Below are positions 1 to 8,776 of a stretch of 64,000 bases of DNA, piece by piece. The position numbers and the translations under genes were made by a program. Within the stretch, counting starts at the first letter, position 1, and every line of letters begins with the position of its first letter. A model generated the notes under the pieces. It did not search any database. It saw nothing but the letters and a program-made list of their open reading frames with translations, and was not told the origin of the DNA. Source of the DNA: Haloimpatiens massiliensis (GTDB lineage Bacteria > Bacillota > Clostridia > Clostridiales > Clostridiaceae); the NCBI RefSeq assembly GCF_900184255.1, contig NZ_LT854640.1, positions 1,211,422-1,275,421 of the forward strand. Direction: 5' to 3'.

Positions 1-1058
1 GCTATTTCTTCTAAGGCTTCATCTAAGAACTCTAATAAAACATTATCAAGTTCAAATAATTTTTTATATTGTTTTATTAAAGAGTTTTTAGGTTCTTTTA
101 ATATTCTTATTAAAGCCTCTCTATCTAAGGATTCTAATGTTACAACTATAGGAAGCCTACCTACAAATTCAGGAATTAGTCCAAATTTTAATAAATCTCC
201 TGGCATTATTTGTTTAAGTAACTCTCCTACATCTTCGTCCTTTTTAGATTGAATTTCAGCTCCAAAACCTAAAGAACTTTTTCTTGTTCTTCTTTCAATA
301 ATTTTATCTATTCCATCAAAAGCTCCACCGCATATGAACAGTATATTTCCAGTATCTATTTGTATGAACTCTTGATGAGGATGCTTTCTTCCACCTTGTG
401 GAGGAACTGACGCTACTGTTCCTTCTAATATCTTTAGTAAAGCCTGTTGAACACCTTCACCAGATACATCTCTAGTTATAGAAGGATTTTCTGACTTTCT
501 AGCTATTTTATCAATTTCATCTATATATATTATACCTTTTTCTGCTCTTTCAATGTCATAGTCTGCATTTTGAATTAGTTTAAGAAGAATATTTTCTACA
601 TCTTCTCCCACATATCCTGCTTCTGTAAGCGTTGTTGCATCAGCTATGGCAAAAGGCACATTTAATAGCTTTGCAAGAGTTTGTGCTAGTAGAGTTTTTC
701 CAGAACCTGTAGGTCCTAAAAGCAAAATATTACTTTTTTGCAATTCTACATCTGCTGTGTTTACACTAGAGTTTATTCTTTTATAATGATTATAAACAGC
801 TACTGCTAAAGCTTTTTTTGCTTCTTCCTGTCCAACTACATATTCATCTAAATGTTCTTTTATTTCCTTAGGTTTTGGTAGATTTGTCATATCTACTTCT
901 ACTTCGTCATCAAATTCATCTGTAATTATTTCAGAGCAAAGCTCTATACATTCATCACAAATATAAACTCCAGGTCCTGCTATTAATCTCCTTACCTGCT
1001 CTTGGTTTTTTCCACAGAAGGAGCATTTTAATTGTTTTTTGTCATCAAATTTAGCCAT
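1..1058 (-). CDS. clpX: ClpX, ATP-dependent Clp protease ATP-binding subunit (C-terminus outside window)
   Basis: AAA+ unfoldase that recognises, unfolds and feeds substrates to the ClpP peptidase. Reading from the ATG at 1058, the protein opens MAKFDDKKQLKCSFCGK, with a zinc-binding domain whose Cys pairs lie in CSFCGK and YICDECIELC. The Walker A motif GPTGSGKT, the Walker B IIYIDEIDKI and the sensor region ITRDVSGEGVQQALL follow. About 352 codons are present and the frame is open to base 1, so roughly the last 70-80 residues are missing compared with the usual ~420-430 aa. It lies just downstream of clpP in the same direction (32 bp gap), the usual tig-clpP-clpX order. Identity is very secure. 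Confidence 0.97.
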   Translation of the reverse strand, partial: MAKFDDKKQLKCSFCGKNQEQVRRLIAGPGVYICDECIELCSEIITDEFDDEVEVDMTNLPKPKEIKEHLDEYVVGQEEAKKALAVAVYNHYKRINSSVNTADVELQKSNILLLGPTGSGKTLLAQTLAKLLNVPFAIADATTLTEAGYVGEDVENILLKLIQNADYDIERAEKGIIYIDEIDKIARKSENPSITRDVSGEGVQQALLKILEGTVASVPPQGGRKHPHQEFIQIDTGNILFICGGAFDGIDKIIERRTRKSSLGFGAEIQSKKDEDVGELLKQIMPGDLLKFGLIPEFVGRLPIVVTLESLDREALIRILKEPKNSLIKQYKKLFELDNVLLEFLDEALEEI

Positions 1059-1090
1059 CTTTACACCTCACTAAGGGTTTATTTAATTTT

Positions 1091-1678
1091 CTACTTACTA
1101 TTCTTTACTATAACCTGATCAATTAAACCATACATTTTAGCTTCTTCTGATGTCATAAAATAATCTCTTTCTACGTCTTTTTCAATTTTTTCAAGTGGTT
1201 GCCCTGTTCTCTCACTTAAAATTTTATTTAATTTTTCTTTTATCTGAAGTATTCTTTTTGCATGTATGTTTATATCTGTAGCTTGACCTTGGAAACCACC
1301 AAGTGGTTGATGTATCATTATTTCGCTATTTGGAAGTGCAAATCTTTTTCCCTTAGCTCCTGCAACTAATAAGAAAGCTCCCATAGAAGCGGCCATTCCT
1401 ATGCATATAGTACTTACATCAGGCTTTATATACTGCATAGTATCATAAATAGCCATACCTGAAGTTATAGATCCTCCAGGACTATTTATGTATAAAAATA
1501 TATCCTTGTCTGGATCTTCTGCTTCTAAAAATAATAATTGCGCTACTACTAAACTTGCAGTTGTGTCATTAACCTCTTCTCCTAAGAATACTATTCTATC
1601 CTTTAATAATCTAGAGTAGATGTCATAAGATCTCTCTCCTCTTCCTGTTTGTTCTACAACTACTGGTACTAAACTCAT
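1091..1678 (-). CDS. clpP: ClpP, ATP-dependent Clp protease proteolytic subunit
   Basis: Serine peptidase that forms the double-heptamer chamber served by ClpX and other Clp ATPases. It is 195 aa, the normal length. The catalytic Ser lies in GMAASMGAFLL, the His in IMIHQPLGG and the Asp in ERDYFMTSEEA; YINSPGGSI is the oxyanion region. The start is ATG at 1678 with GGAGGG seven bases upstream. It sits between tig and clpX on the minus strand, probably one transcript with clpX. Confidence 0.98.
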   Translation of the reverse strand: MSLVPVVVEQTGRGERSYDIYSRLLKDRIVFLGEEVNDTTASLVVAQLLFLEAEDPDKDIFLYINSPGGSITSGMAIYDTMQYIKPDVSTICIGMAASMGAFLLVAGAKGKRFALPNSEIMIHQPLGGFQGQATDINIHAKRILQIKEKLNKILSERTGQPLEKIEKDVERDYFMTSEEAKMYGLIDQVIVKNSK

Positions 1679-1746
1679 AATATTCCCTCCTTAAAACCCT
1701 AAAATTAATTGCCAGAAATATTCTGGCAATTATTATACACATTATA

Positions 1747-3039
1747 TTATGCTACAGCTTTGCTATTTTTAACCAATATATCTATAACTTTTTCTGTAAC
1801 TATTTCAGTTTTTAATAAACTCTTTTGTGCATCCAATATTAATTTAGCAGTTTTTTCCATATCTTTTCCACCATACTGCTTTGCCATCTCAGTTGCTTTT
1901 GCTAACAACTCTTCCTCAGTTACTTCAACCGCTTCAACTTTTCCAATTTCTTCTAATGTCAAGTTTGTTTTTACTCTCTTTTCTGCTGTTTCCTTCATGT
2001 AATCTCTAACTTTCTCTTCTGTGTTATCAGTGTATTGGTAGTATGTCTCTAAATCTAATCCTTGATATCTCAATCTCATTTCAAGATCTTTTAGCATCAT
2101 GTCTGTTTCTTTATCTACCATAACTACTGGTATTTCTATTTTAGCATTATCACACACTGCATTTATAACTTGCTCTTCATATTCTCTTTTTGCTCTTAAT
2201 TCATTGGCTTCTTCCATTTTCTTTCTTATATCAGCTTTTACTTCTTCTAATGTATCAAATTCTGAAACTTCTTTTGCAAATTCATCATCTAAAGCTGGTA
2301 ATTCTTTCTTTTGAATTTCATTTACTGTAACTTTGAAAGTAGCATCCTTACCATTTAATTCTTCTTTGCCATATTCTTCTGGGAACTTAACATTTACCTC
2401 TTTTTCTTCACCCTTTTTAGCTCCTATCAATTGCTCCTCGAAGTTATCTATAAATGTTCCAGAACCTATTTCTAATTTATAATCTTTTCCTTCTCCACCT
2501 TCAAAAGCCTCTTCTCCTACGAAACCTTTAAAATCTATAATAGCTATATCACCTTTTTCAACTTCTCCATCTTCTTTTGTTTCTATTCTTGCATTTTTTT
2601 CTTGCATTGACTTTAATTCATTTTCAACTTCTTCTTCTTTTACTTCATATTTTACTTCTTTAACTTCTACACCCTTATATTCTCCAAGTTCAACCTCTGG
2701 AGTTACTGTTACTGTAGCAGTATATACAAAATCTTTTCCTGAACCTATTTCAACTATGTCTACTTTTGGATAGTCAACTGGTTTAATATTGTTTTCTTCT
2801 ATAGCTTTTGGATATGTATCGTCACAACAGAAATTTATTGCATCTTCGTAAAGAACTCCTTCTCCATAGTATTGTTTAACCATGTTCATAGGAACTTTAC
2901 CCTTTCTAAATCCTGGTACGTTAAACCTTTTAACATTCTTTTTATATGCTTTTTCTAGAGCTTTATTAAATTCTGTAGCCTCTACAGTTATCTCCAGTTT
3001 AACAATATTTTTTTCTATTTTTTCCACTTTAGTATTCAT
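1747..3039 (-). CDS. tig: Trigger factor, ribosome-associated chaperone and prolyl isomerase
   Basis: First chaperone met by nascent chains at the ribosome exit tunnel. The protein is 430 aa when started at the ATG at 3039. The longer open frame to 3114 lacks a ribosome site, whereas TAGGAGG sits just before 3039. The N-terminal ribosome-binding signature is seen as FNVPGFRKGKVPMNMVKQYYG (around residues 35-55). A central FKBP-like domain holds GDIAIIDFKGFVGEEAFEGG, and a long helical C-terminal arm follows. It precedes clpP and clpX in the conserved proteostasis block. Confidence 0.97.
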   Translation of the reverse strand: MNTKVEKIEKNIVKLEITVEATEFNKALEKAYKKNVKRFNVPGFRKGKVPMNMVKQYYGEGVLYEDAINFCCDDTYPKAIEENNIKPVDYPKVDIVEIGSGKDFVYTATVTVTPEVELGEYKGVEVKEVKYEVKEEEVENELKSMQEKNARIETKEDGEVEKGDIAIIDFKGFVGEEAFEGGEGKDYKLEIGSGTFIDNFEEQLIGAKKGEEKEVNVKFPEEYGKEELNGKDATFKVTVNEIQKKELPALDDEFAKEVSEFDTLEEVKADIRKKMEEANELRAKREYEEQVINAVCDNAKIEIPVVMVDKETDMMLKDLEMRLRYQGLDLETYYQYTDNTEEKVRDYMKETAEKRVKTNLTLEEIGKVEAVEVTEEELLAKATEMAKQYGGKDMEKTAKLILDAQKSLLKTEIVTEKVIDILVKNSKAVA

Positions 3040-3241
3040 TATTTTATTCCTCCTACTCACCGTCAATGCGTATTTAACTTTAACATTATAACATACAATG
3101 TGTAATTTTATCAAATTTTAAATTATTTATGTTAATCTTCTTATAATACTCATTATATACTAAAATGTATGTTTTCTTCAATTGCAATTAGATTGTTTTT
3201 TGTTTGCATTTTTTTAAATTTTCTCCAATATTTTCACTATT

Positions 3242-4069
3242 TTATTCACTAAGTGTGCCCGTTGATGTCATATAATAAATTTTATCATCGATTTTTACCG
3301 ATAACCCTTTTTCTGTTATATTTTGAAACTGAACATCACTACCCTGTTTATTTCTAATATATCTATATTTTTTTTCCCCAACTTTTCCATACCATATAAA
3401 CTTCTTTCCATCTGCTTTTAGCCATGGAAGTCTACTTATAAATGCAATATTTTCTTCATCCACAAATCTAGGTGATTGACACCACAAATAATTGCTATCA
3501 TTTTTTATTTTATTTTCTCTTAAGAATACACTTCCATTTTTAGATACATATTGATCCTTCGATATGTCTATTACCTTTCCTTCATTATCTATAAAAAACA
3601 TCTTCTGAGTTTTCTCTTCATATACAAGCAAAGAGGTTTTTGATGGATTACAATCAAAATATATTTTACTATTATCTATTTCATTTACTACATCTTTATA
3701 TATTTTTTTGTTTTCTTTTTCTTCATAGGAAATTTTGACGCTTAAATTCTCATTCAAATTTACTGTTATATATTTTGTTTTCTTTTCTTCCTTTACTGAT
3801 GTACTTTGTTTCTTAATTTCATCTTCTTTTTTACTATTAGCGGCACTTTTACTATCTACCTTTTTTGTTCCAGTTTTTTTATTAGTTTTATTCATTATAT
3901 TGATTTTACTTATCTTATTTATTATGTTGAAACTTTTATTTTTAAATAAATTTATATATATTACTATACCTAACACAAAAACTACAGATATAACTATAGC
4001 TATTATTTTCCTTCTACGTCTTTTAACAGCCTTTTCATAATTCTTACTGAATATACTTGGTTTTCCCAC
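3242..4069 (-). CDS. Unknown membrane-anchored protein
   Basis: 275 aa, not recognised as a named family. After a very basic start (KAVKRRRRKI) comes one membrane segment, about residues 23-41 (IIAIVISVVFVLGIVIYINL), then a Lys/Ser-rich linker of about 60 residues, then a beta-rich outside domain with aspects of a repeated Trp/Tyr-containing fold (IYFDCNP, FVDEENIAFISRLPWL). The topology suggests a single-pass protein with its C-terminus outside the cell. The start is probably GTG at 4069, behind GGAGG. It is 202 bp upstream of tig in the same direction, with its own start region. Confidence 0.75.
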   Translation of the reverse strand: MGKPSIFSKNYEKAVKRRRRKIIAIVISVVFVLGIVIYINLFKNKSFNIINKISKINIMNKTNKKTGTKKVDSKSAANSKKEDEIKKQSTSVKEEKKTKYITVNLNENLSVKISYEEKENKKIYKDVVNEIDNSKIYFDCNPSKTSLLVYEEKTQKMFFIDNEGKVIDISKDQYVSKNGSVFLRENKIKNDSNYLWCQSPRFVDEENIAFISRLPWLKADGKKFIWYGKVGEKKYRYIRNKQGSDVQFQNITEKGLSVKIDDKIYYMTSTGTLSE

Positions 4070-4482
4070 AACAAGCCTACCTCCTCATTATATCTTCCAA
4101 AATATATTATAACTCAAATTATAGTCAATTAGTATTTCTTTTACTAATATTTAATATTTTTTTACGATTTATAACTCTTTTTTTATTATTTCAACGCTCG
4201 TCTCAAAACTGTTATATAAAGTTTTTTATTCTGTTTTTGTGTTATACCCCATTCTTAATAGCTGTTTTGAAATTAAAACAGAATGTTTTTTTCATAAAAC
4301 AGAACGCATAAAATTAAAATTTCATATTGATTTAATGTATATACCTATGTTATAATCATTTCATCAAGTTAGTTTCAATAAATAAATCTTACTAATACAG
4401 TTTAAGTTTTTTATTAAACACGTTTCGTTTTCTTTCTCTGTATTATAAGATAAATAGTTCTGTTATATAAGGAGGAGTAGTA
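4070..4482. other. Intergenic region upstream of pflB with repeated AAAACAGAA motif
   Basis: 413 bases between two divergent genes with no convincing reading frame. 'aaaacagaat' at 4275-4284 and 'aaaacagaac' at 4296-4305 repeat each other, and 'attctgtttt' at 4228-4237 is their inverse. They could be operator half-sites or a weak hairpin for the pfl promoter. No Rex-like TTGTTAA site was found. Function is unknown. Confidence 0.35.
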
Positions 4483-6729
4483 ATGTTTAAACAATGGGAA
4501 GGTTTTAATTTAGGTAACTGGACAGAGGAAATAGACGTAAGGGACTTTATACAAAAAAACTACAAATGCTACGAAGGAACTAAAGAATTCTTAGAATCTC
4601 CAACAGATAAAACCAAAAATGTTTGGGGAAAAGCATATGATCTTATATTAGAAGAAATAAAAAAAGGAATAATAGATGTAGAAACTTCAAAATTTTCTGG
4701 TATAGACAATTTTGAAGCTGGCTATTTAGATAAAGAAAATGAAGTTATTGTTGGTTTTCAAACAGATGCTCCATTAAAGAGAATAATGAATCCCTATGGC
4801 GGTATGAGAATGGTAGAGCAATCTCTAACTCAATATGGTTTTAAAATGGATGATAACTTGGAAGATACTTTTAATAAGTATAGGAAAACTCACAATCAAG
4901 GTGTTTTCGATGCATACAGTGAAGAAACTAGAACAGCTAGAACTGTAGGTCTTTTAACTGGATTACCTGATGCTTACGGTAGAGGAAGAATTATAGGTGA
5001 CTATAGAAGAATATCCCTATATGGAATTGATTTCCTAATAACTGAAAAGAAAAAGGATTTAAATAATTTAAAAGGAGCAGCCACTGAAGAATTTATAAGA
5101 TCTAGAGAAGAAATTTCTGAACAAATAAGAGCATTAGCTGAAATAAAAAGCATGGCATCAAAATATGGTATAGACATATCTAATCCTGCAAGAGATGCTA
5201 AAGAAGCAGTTCAATTCCTATATCTTGGTTATTTAGCTGCAGTAAAAGAAAATAATGGTGCTGCTATGTCTCTTGGAAGAAACACTGCATTTATAGATAT
5301 TTATATAGAAAGAGACTTTGAAAGAGGAATCATTACTGAAAAAGAAGCACAAGAAATTATAGATCAATTAGTTATTAAATTAAGATTAGTAAGACATCTA
5401 AGAACTCCTGAATACAACGATTTATTCGCAGGAGATCCTAACTGGATTACAGAATCTATTGGTGGAATATCTCTAAGTGGTCAGTCATTCGTTACTAAAA
5501 CTTCTTATAGATTTTTACACACTCTAACTAATTTAGGTCCTGCACCAGAACCAAATATGACAATACTTTGGTCAGAAAGACTACCAGAAAACTTCAAAAA
5601 ATATTGTACTGAAATGTCAATAAAAACTGATTCCATACAATATGAAAACGATGATCTTATGAGACTTATATATGGAGATGATTATGCTATCGCTTGTTGC
5701 GTATCAGCTATGCAAGTAGGTAAACAAATGCAATTCTTTGGTGCTAGAGCGAACCTTGCCAAATCACTTTTATATGCTATTAACGGTGGATTCGATGAGG
5801 TTAAAAAGGCTAAAGATGGAAGCCTAATAAAAGTTATTCCTGGAATAGGGAAAATTACAGATGAAGTTTTAGATTATAAAAAAGTTAAAGAAAACTACTG
5901 GAAAGTTATAGAATATGTAGCTGAACTTTATGTAAATACTATGAATACAATCCACTTCATGCATGATAAATATGCTTATGAAGCTGGTCAAATGGCATTA
6001 CATGATTCTAAAGTTCACAGATTTATGGCTTTTGGAGTAGCTGGTTTATCTGCAGCTGCAGATTCTCTAAGTGCTATAAAATATGCTAAAGTTAAACCTA
6101 TAAGAAACGAAGATGGCATAACTGTGGACTTCCAAATAGAAGGTAGCTTCCCTAAATATGGAAATGATGATGATAGAGCAGATGATTTAGCTGTAGAATT
6201 AATTAAAAAATTCTCTTCTGAACTTAAGAAACATCCTACTTATAGAAATGCAGAGCATACTCTATCAGCTCTAACAATTACTTCAAACGTAGTTTATGGC
6301 AAAAAAACAGGTTCTACTCCTGATGGAAGAAAAGCTGGAGAACCTTTAGCACCTGGAGCTAATCCAATGCATGGAAGAGATGAAAATGGTGCCCTTGCTT
6401 CCCTAAACTCAGTAGCAAAAATACCATATAGAGAATGGTGCCAAGATGGAATATCTAATACTTTCTCTATAATTCCAGATGCTTTAGGTAAAGATGAAGA
6501 TTCAAGAATAAACAATTTAGCAGCTTTACTTGATGGATATTTTGCAAGACATGCATTCCACTTAAATGTAAATGTGCTTAGAAGAGAAACTTTAATTGAC
6601 GCTATGGAAAATCCAGAAAAATATCCTACACTTACTATAAGAGTTTCTGGATATGCTGTACACTTCAATAGATTAACTAAAGAACAACAAAAAGAAGTTA
6701 TAAGTAGAACTTTCCACGGAAAAATGTAA
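4483..6729 (+). CDS. pflB: Formate C-acetyltransferase (pyruvate formate-lyase)
   Basis: Glycyl-radical enzyme converting pyruvate and CoA to acetyl-CoA and formate without oxygen. It is 748 aa, usual for the family. The adjacent active-site cysteines are in IACCVSAMQVGK (about residue 410). The C-terminal glycyl radical loop is TIRVSGYAVHFNRL, about 25 residues before the end. The ATG at 4483 follows AAGGAGGAG. The radical is put in place by the activase encoded 131 bases downstream. The two genes are linked by a hairpin (6782-6843), so they are probably cotranscribed with uneven message stability. Confidence 0.98.
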   Translation: MFKQWEGFNLGNWTEEIDVRDFIQKNYKCYEGTKEFLESPTDKTKNVWGKAYDLILEEIKKGIIDVETSKFSGIDNFEAGYLDKENEVIVGFQTDAPLKRIMNPYGGMRMVEQSLTQYGFKMDDNLEDTFNKYRKTHNQGVFDAYSEETRTARTVGLLTGLPDAYGRGRIIGDYRRISLYGIDFLITEKKKDLNNLKGAATEEFIRSREEISEQIRALAEIKSMASKYGIDISNPARDAKEAVQFLYLGYLAAVKENNGAAMSLGRNTAFIDIYIERDFERGIITEKEAQEIIDQLVIKLRLVRHLRTPEYNDLFAGDPNWITESIGGISLSGQSFVTKTSYRFLHTLTNLGPAPEPNMTILWSERLPENFKKYCTEMSIKTDSIQYENDDLMRLIYGDDYAIACCVSAMQVGKQMQFFGARANLAKSLLYAINGGFDEVKKAKDGSLIKVIPGIGKITDEVLDYKKVKENYWKVIEYVAELYVNTMNTIHFMHDKYAYEAGQMALHDSKVHRFMAFGVAGLSAAADSLSAIKYAKVKPIRNEDGITVDFQIEGSFPKYGNDDDRADDLAVELIKKFSSELKKHPTYRNAEHTLSALTITSNVVYGKKTGSTPDGRKAGEPLAPGANPMHGRDENGALASLNSVAKIPYREWCQDGISNTFSIIPDALGKDEDSRINNLAALLDGYFARHAFHLNVNVLRRETLIDAMENPEKYPTLTIRVSGYAVHFNRLTKEQQKEVISRTFHGKM

Positions 6730-6781
6730 TTTAAATAAACATTAACATTATACAAATAATATATAAATAGAAACTTTAAGA

Positions 6782-6843
6782 TATAAAATGTCCCCTTGAA
6801 CCAATTTTGAGTTTTCTCCAAATGGTCTTGGGGATATTTTATA
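6782..6843 (+). promoter_or_regulatory. Hairpin between pflB and pflA
   Basis: 'tataaaatgtcccc' at 6782-6795 pairs with 'ggggatattttata' at 6830-6843 over 14 bp with one G-U pair, and inner 'acca/tggt' bases also match. It has no strong U-run, and the pflA ribosome site AGGAGG follows within 15 bases. It could stabilise the pflB 3' end, partly terminate transcription, or modulate pflA translation. The role is inferred. Confidence 0.6.
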
Positions 6844-6859
6844 AAATATAGGAGGAACT

Positions 6860-7585
6860 ATGATAAAAGGAAAACTTCATTCTATAGAAAGCATGGGGCT
6901 AGTAGATGGTCCTGGTATACGCTCAGTAGTATTTCTTCAAGGTTGCACTTTAAGATGTGCTTATTGTCATAATCCAGACACCTGGTGCTTATCTGGTGGA
7001 ACAGAAATTACCCCAAAAGAAATTGTGGATAAACTAGAACGTTTTAAAACTTATTATGATACATCTGGAGGTGGTGTAACCTTTTCTGGAGGTGACCCAC
7101 TACTTCAACCTGATTTTTTAATAGAAACTTTAAAACTCTGCAAGGAAAAAGGAATTCATACTGCTATAGACACAGCAGGTAATGGCCTAGGTAAATATGA
7201 TGAAATATTAAAATATACAGATTTAGTATTATTAGACATTAAGCATGTTGATGATGAAGGCTATTTAAAACTTACAGGTCAAAGTCAGTATAAATTTAAA
7301 GAGTTTTTAAAAGCGTTAAACATCTCTAACTCAAAAGTATGGATAAGACACGTAGTTGTCCCTGGCATTACAGATTCTAAAGAACATATATTAAAATTAG
7401 GCGATTTTATAAAAGAAAACATTAAAAATGTTAAAAAAATAGAACTTCTTCCCTATCATACTTTAGGAATACAAAAATATGAAAAGCTAGGAATTAAATA
7501 TGCTTTAGAAGATGTAGATGCTATGGACAAAGATATTTGTAATGAACTTCAAAAATTAATAAGAGAATACACTGGAATAAAATAG
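6860..7585 (+). CDS. pflA: Pyruvate formate-lyase activating enzyme (radical SAM)
   Basis: Radical SAM enzyme that abstracts hydrogen from the PflB glycine to create the radical. It is 241 aa. The 4Fe-4S motif CTLRCAYCHNPDTW (CxxxCxxC) is near residue 29, followed by the SAM-binding GGGVTFSGGDPLLQ. The start is ATG at 6860 behind AGGAGG. It is directly downstream of pflB, the usual pairing. Confidence 0.97.
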   Translation: MIKGKLHSIESMGLVDGPGIRSVVFLQGCTLRCAYCHNPDTWCLSGGTEITPKEIVDKLERFKTYYDTSGGGVTFSGGDPLLQPDFLIETLKLCKEKGIHTAIDTAGNGLGKYDEILKYTDLVLLDIKHVDDEGYLKLTGQSQYKFKEFLKALNISNSKVWIRHVVVPGITDSKEHILKLGDFIKENIKNVKKIELLPYHTLGIQKYEKLGIKYALEDVDAMDKDICNELQKLIREYTGIK

Positions 7586-7623
7586 CTTAAACATTTTTTT
7601 AAAGGCTCTAAAATATAAACTTT

Positions 7624-7660
7624 AGGACTATACCATTGATGGTGTAGTTCTAGATTTTAT
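7624..7660 (+). terminator. Probable terminator after pflA
   Basis: 'aggactatacc' at 7624-7634 pairs with 'ggtgtagttct' at 7641-7651 (two G-U pairs), followed by a T-rich stretch. It lies 38 bases after the pflA stop. The short U-run makes it a modest terminator. Confidence 0.5.
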
Positions 7661-7715
7661 GCTATATTGCTCTAAAAAATTGCAATTAATCTCGTAGTAA
7701 ACATTTTTTTAATTA

Positions 7716-8171
7716 CTATTCTTTTAATCGCCACATCTTATTAGCTCTAGAAATTAACGCCTCTACACTAGCTTTATGCTCTTCTACCATTTCAATAGCA
7801 TGTGGATTATCTTTATCTATGTCTATAGGTTTCATGTTTTCATCCACATAAATATTATATCCCCCCTTATTTTCCTGAAGTATTAGCCCATACTCATATC
7901 CACCAGTTATACGTGGCCATATAATTAAAAGCTCACCACTTTTATTATTAGCAACTGCCAAGTTTCCTGTATAATGTAGATAATCTGGTTTTTTTACACT
8001 ATACGTATACCCATCTTCTTTTGTCATAGCATAAAAACCATCTTCATTTTTAGGTACAGCTTTTACAAATCTATTATATTTTATAGTTGTTATTAAAAAC
8101 CAACTAATATTTAAAGCTGCAAATATTACTATAATAAATATAATAATTTTTTTCCCATTTATTTTATTCAT
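7716..8171 (-). CDS. Small membrane-anchored protein of the bacteriocin locus
   Basis: 151 aa, family not recognised. One N-terminal membrane segment (IIIFIIVIFAALNISWFLI, residues 9-27) precedes a soluble domain with a run of aromatic/Gly residues (NEDGFYAMTKEDGYTYSV, GGYEYGLILQENKGGYNIY). The start ATG at 8171 overlaps the end of the upstream ABC ATPase by four bases (ATGA), so translation is probably coupled and the product should act with the ABC/bacteriocin proteins. An immunity or accessory role is a guess from position only. Confidence 0.7.
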   Translation of the reverse strand: MNKINGKKIIIFIIVIFAALNISWFLITTIKYNRFVKAVPKNEDGFYAMTKEDGYTYSVKKPDYLHYTGNLAVANNKSGELLIIWPRITGGYEYGLILQENKGGYNIYVDENMKPIDIDKDNPHAIEMVEEHKASVEALISRANKMWRLKE

Positions 8172-8776
8172 AAATTCACCACTCTATTTCCTTGTTTTTT
8201 TATATACTCATCATGTGTAACCAATACAATTGTTTTTCCTTGTGTATTTAATTCTTTTAAAATATTAATTACAGCTTCTGCATTTTTCCTATCAAGGGAA
8301 CCCGTAGGCTCATCTGCCAGTATTACATCACATTTTTTAAGCATTAATCTAGCTATAGCTACCCTTTGCTGCTCTCCTCCTGATAATGTATACACCTTTT
8401 TATTTAATTTATCTTTAAGACCAACAATTCTCAATGCCTCTTCCATTGATAAATTTGTCTTACAATCCTTACTAATAATTTTTAAATTTTCTTTAACAGT
8501 CTTATTATCAACCAATGCAAAATTTTGAAAAAGAAAACCTATTTTTTTCCTAAAATAATTTAAATGATTTCTTTTATTTTTAATATCAATACCATCAACA
8601 ATTATTTCTCCACTATCAAATTTTTCAATTGCTCCAATCATGTTTAATAAAGTGGTCTTACCACAACCACTTGGTCCTCCTAATATAATAAATTCTCCAT
8701 CCTCTATCTCTAAATTTAAATTCGAAAATACTATTTTATCATCAAATTTTTTGTTTAAGTTTTTTATTTTAATCAT
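8168..8776 (-). CDS. ABC transporter ATP-binding protein of lactococcin-972-type export/immunity
   Basis: 202-aa ATPase. Walker A is GGPSGCGKTT, the signature is LSGGEQQRVAIARLML, Walker B is CDVILADEPTGSLD and the switch His is LVTHDEY. It resembles the MacB/LolD-like subfamily that accompanies lactococcin 972 bacteriocins. The chosen start is ATG at 8776: it forms an ATGA overlap with the stop of the membrane protein gene, and the sequence MIKIKNLNKKF is a normal family start, unlike the extension to 8812. It works with the upstream membrane protein as a putative exporter or immunity pump. Confidence 0.9.
   Translation of the reverse strand: MIKIKNLNKKFDDKIVFSNLNLEIEDGEFIILGGPSGCGKTTLLNMIGAIEKFDSGEIIVDGIDIKNKRNHLNYFRKKIGFLFQNFALVDNKTVKENLKIISKDCKTNLSMEEALRIVGLKDKLNKKVYTLSGGEQQRVAIARLMLKKCDVILADEPTGSLDRKNAEAVINILKELNTQGKTIVLVTHDEYIKKQGNRVVNL

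Noticed and set aside
6294..6821. 175-codon open frame opposite pflB
   Set aside because: Fully antisense to a well-supported gene; a shadow of its codon use.
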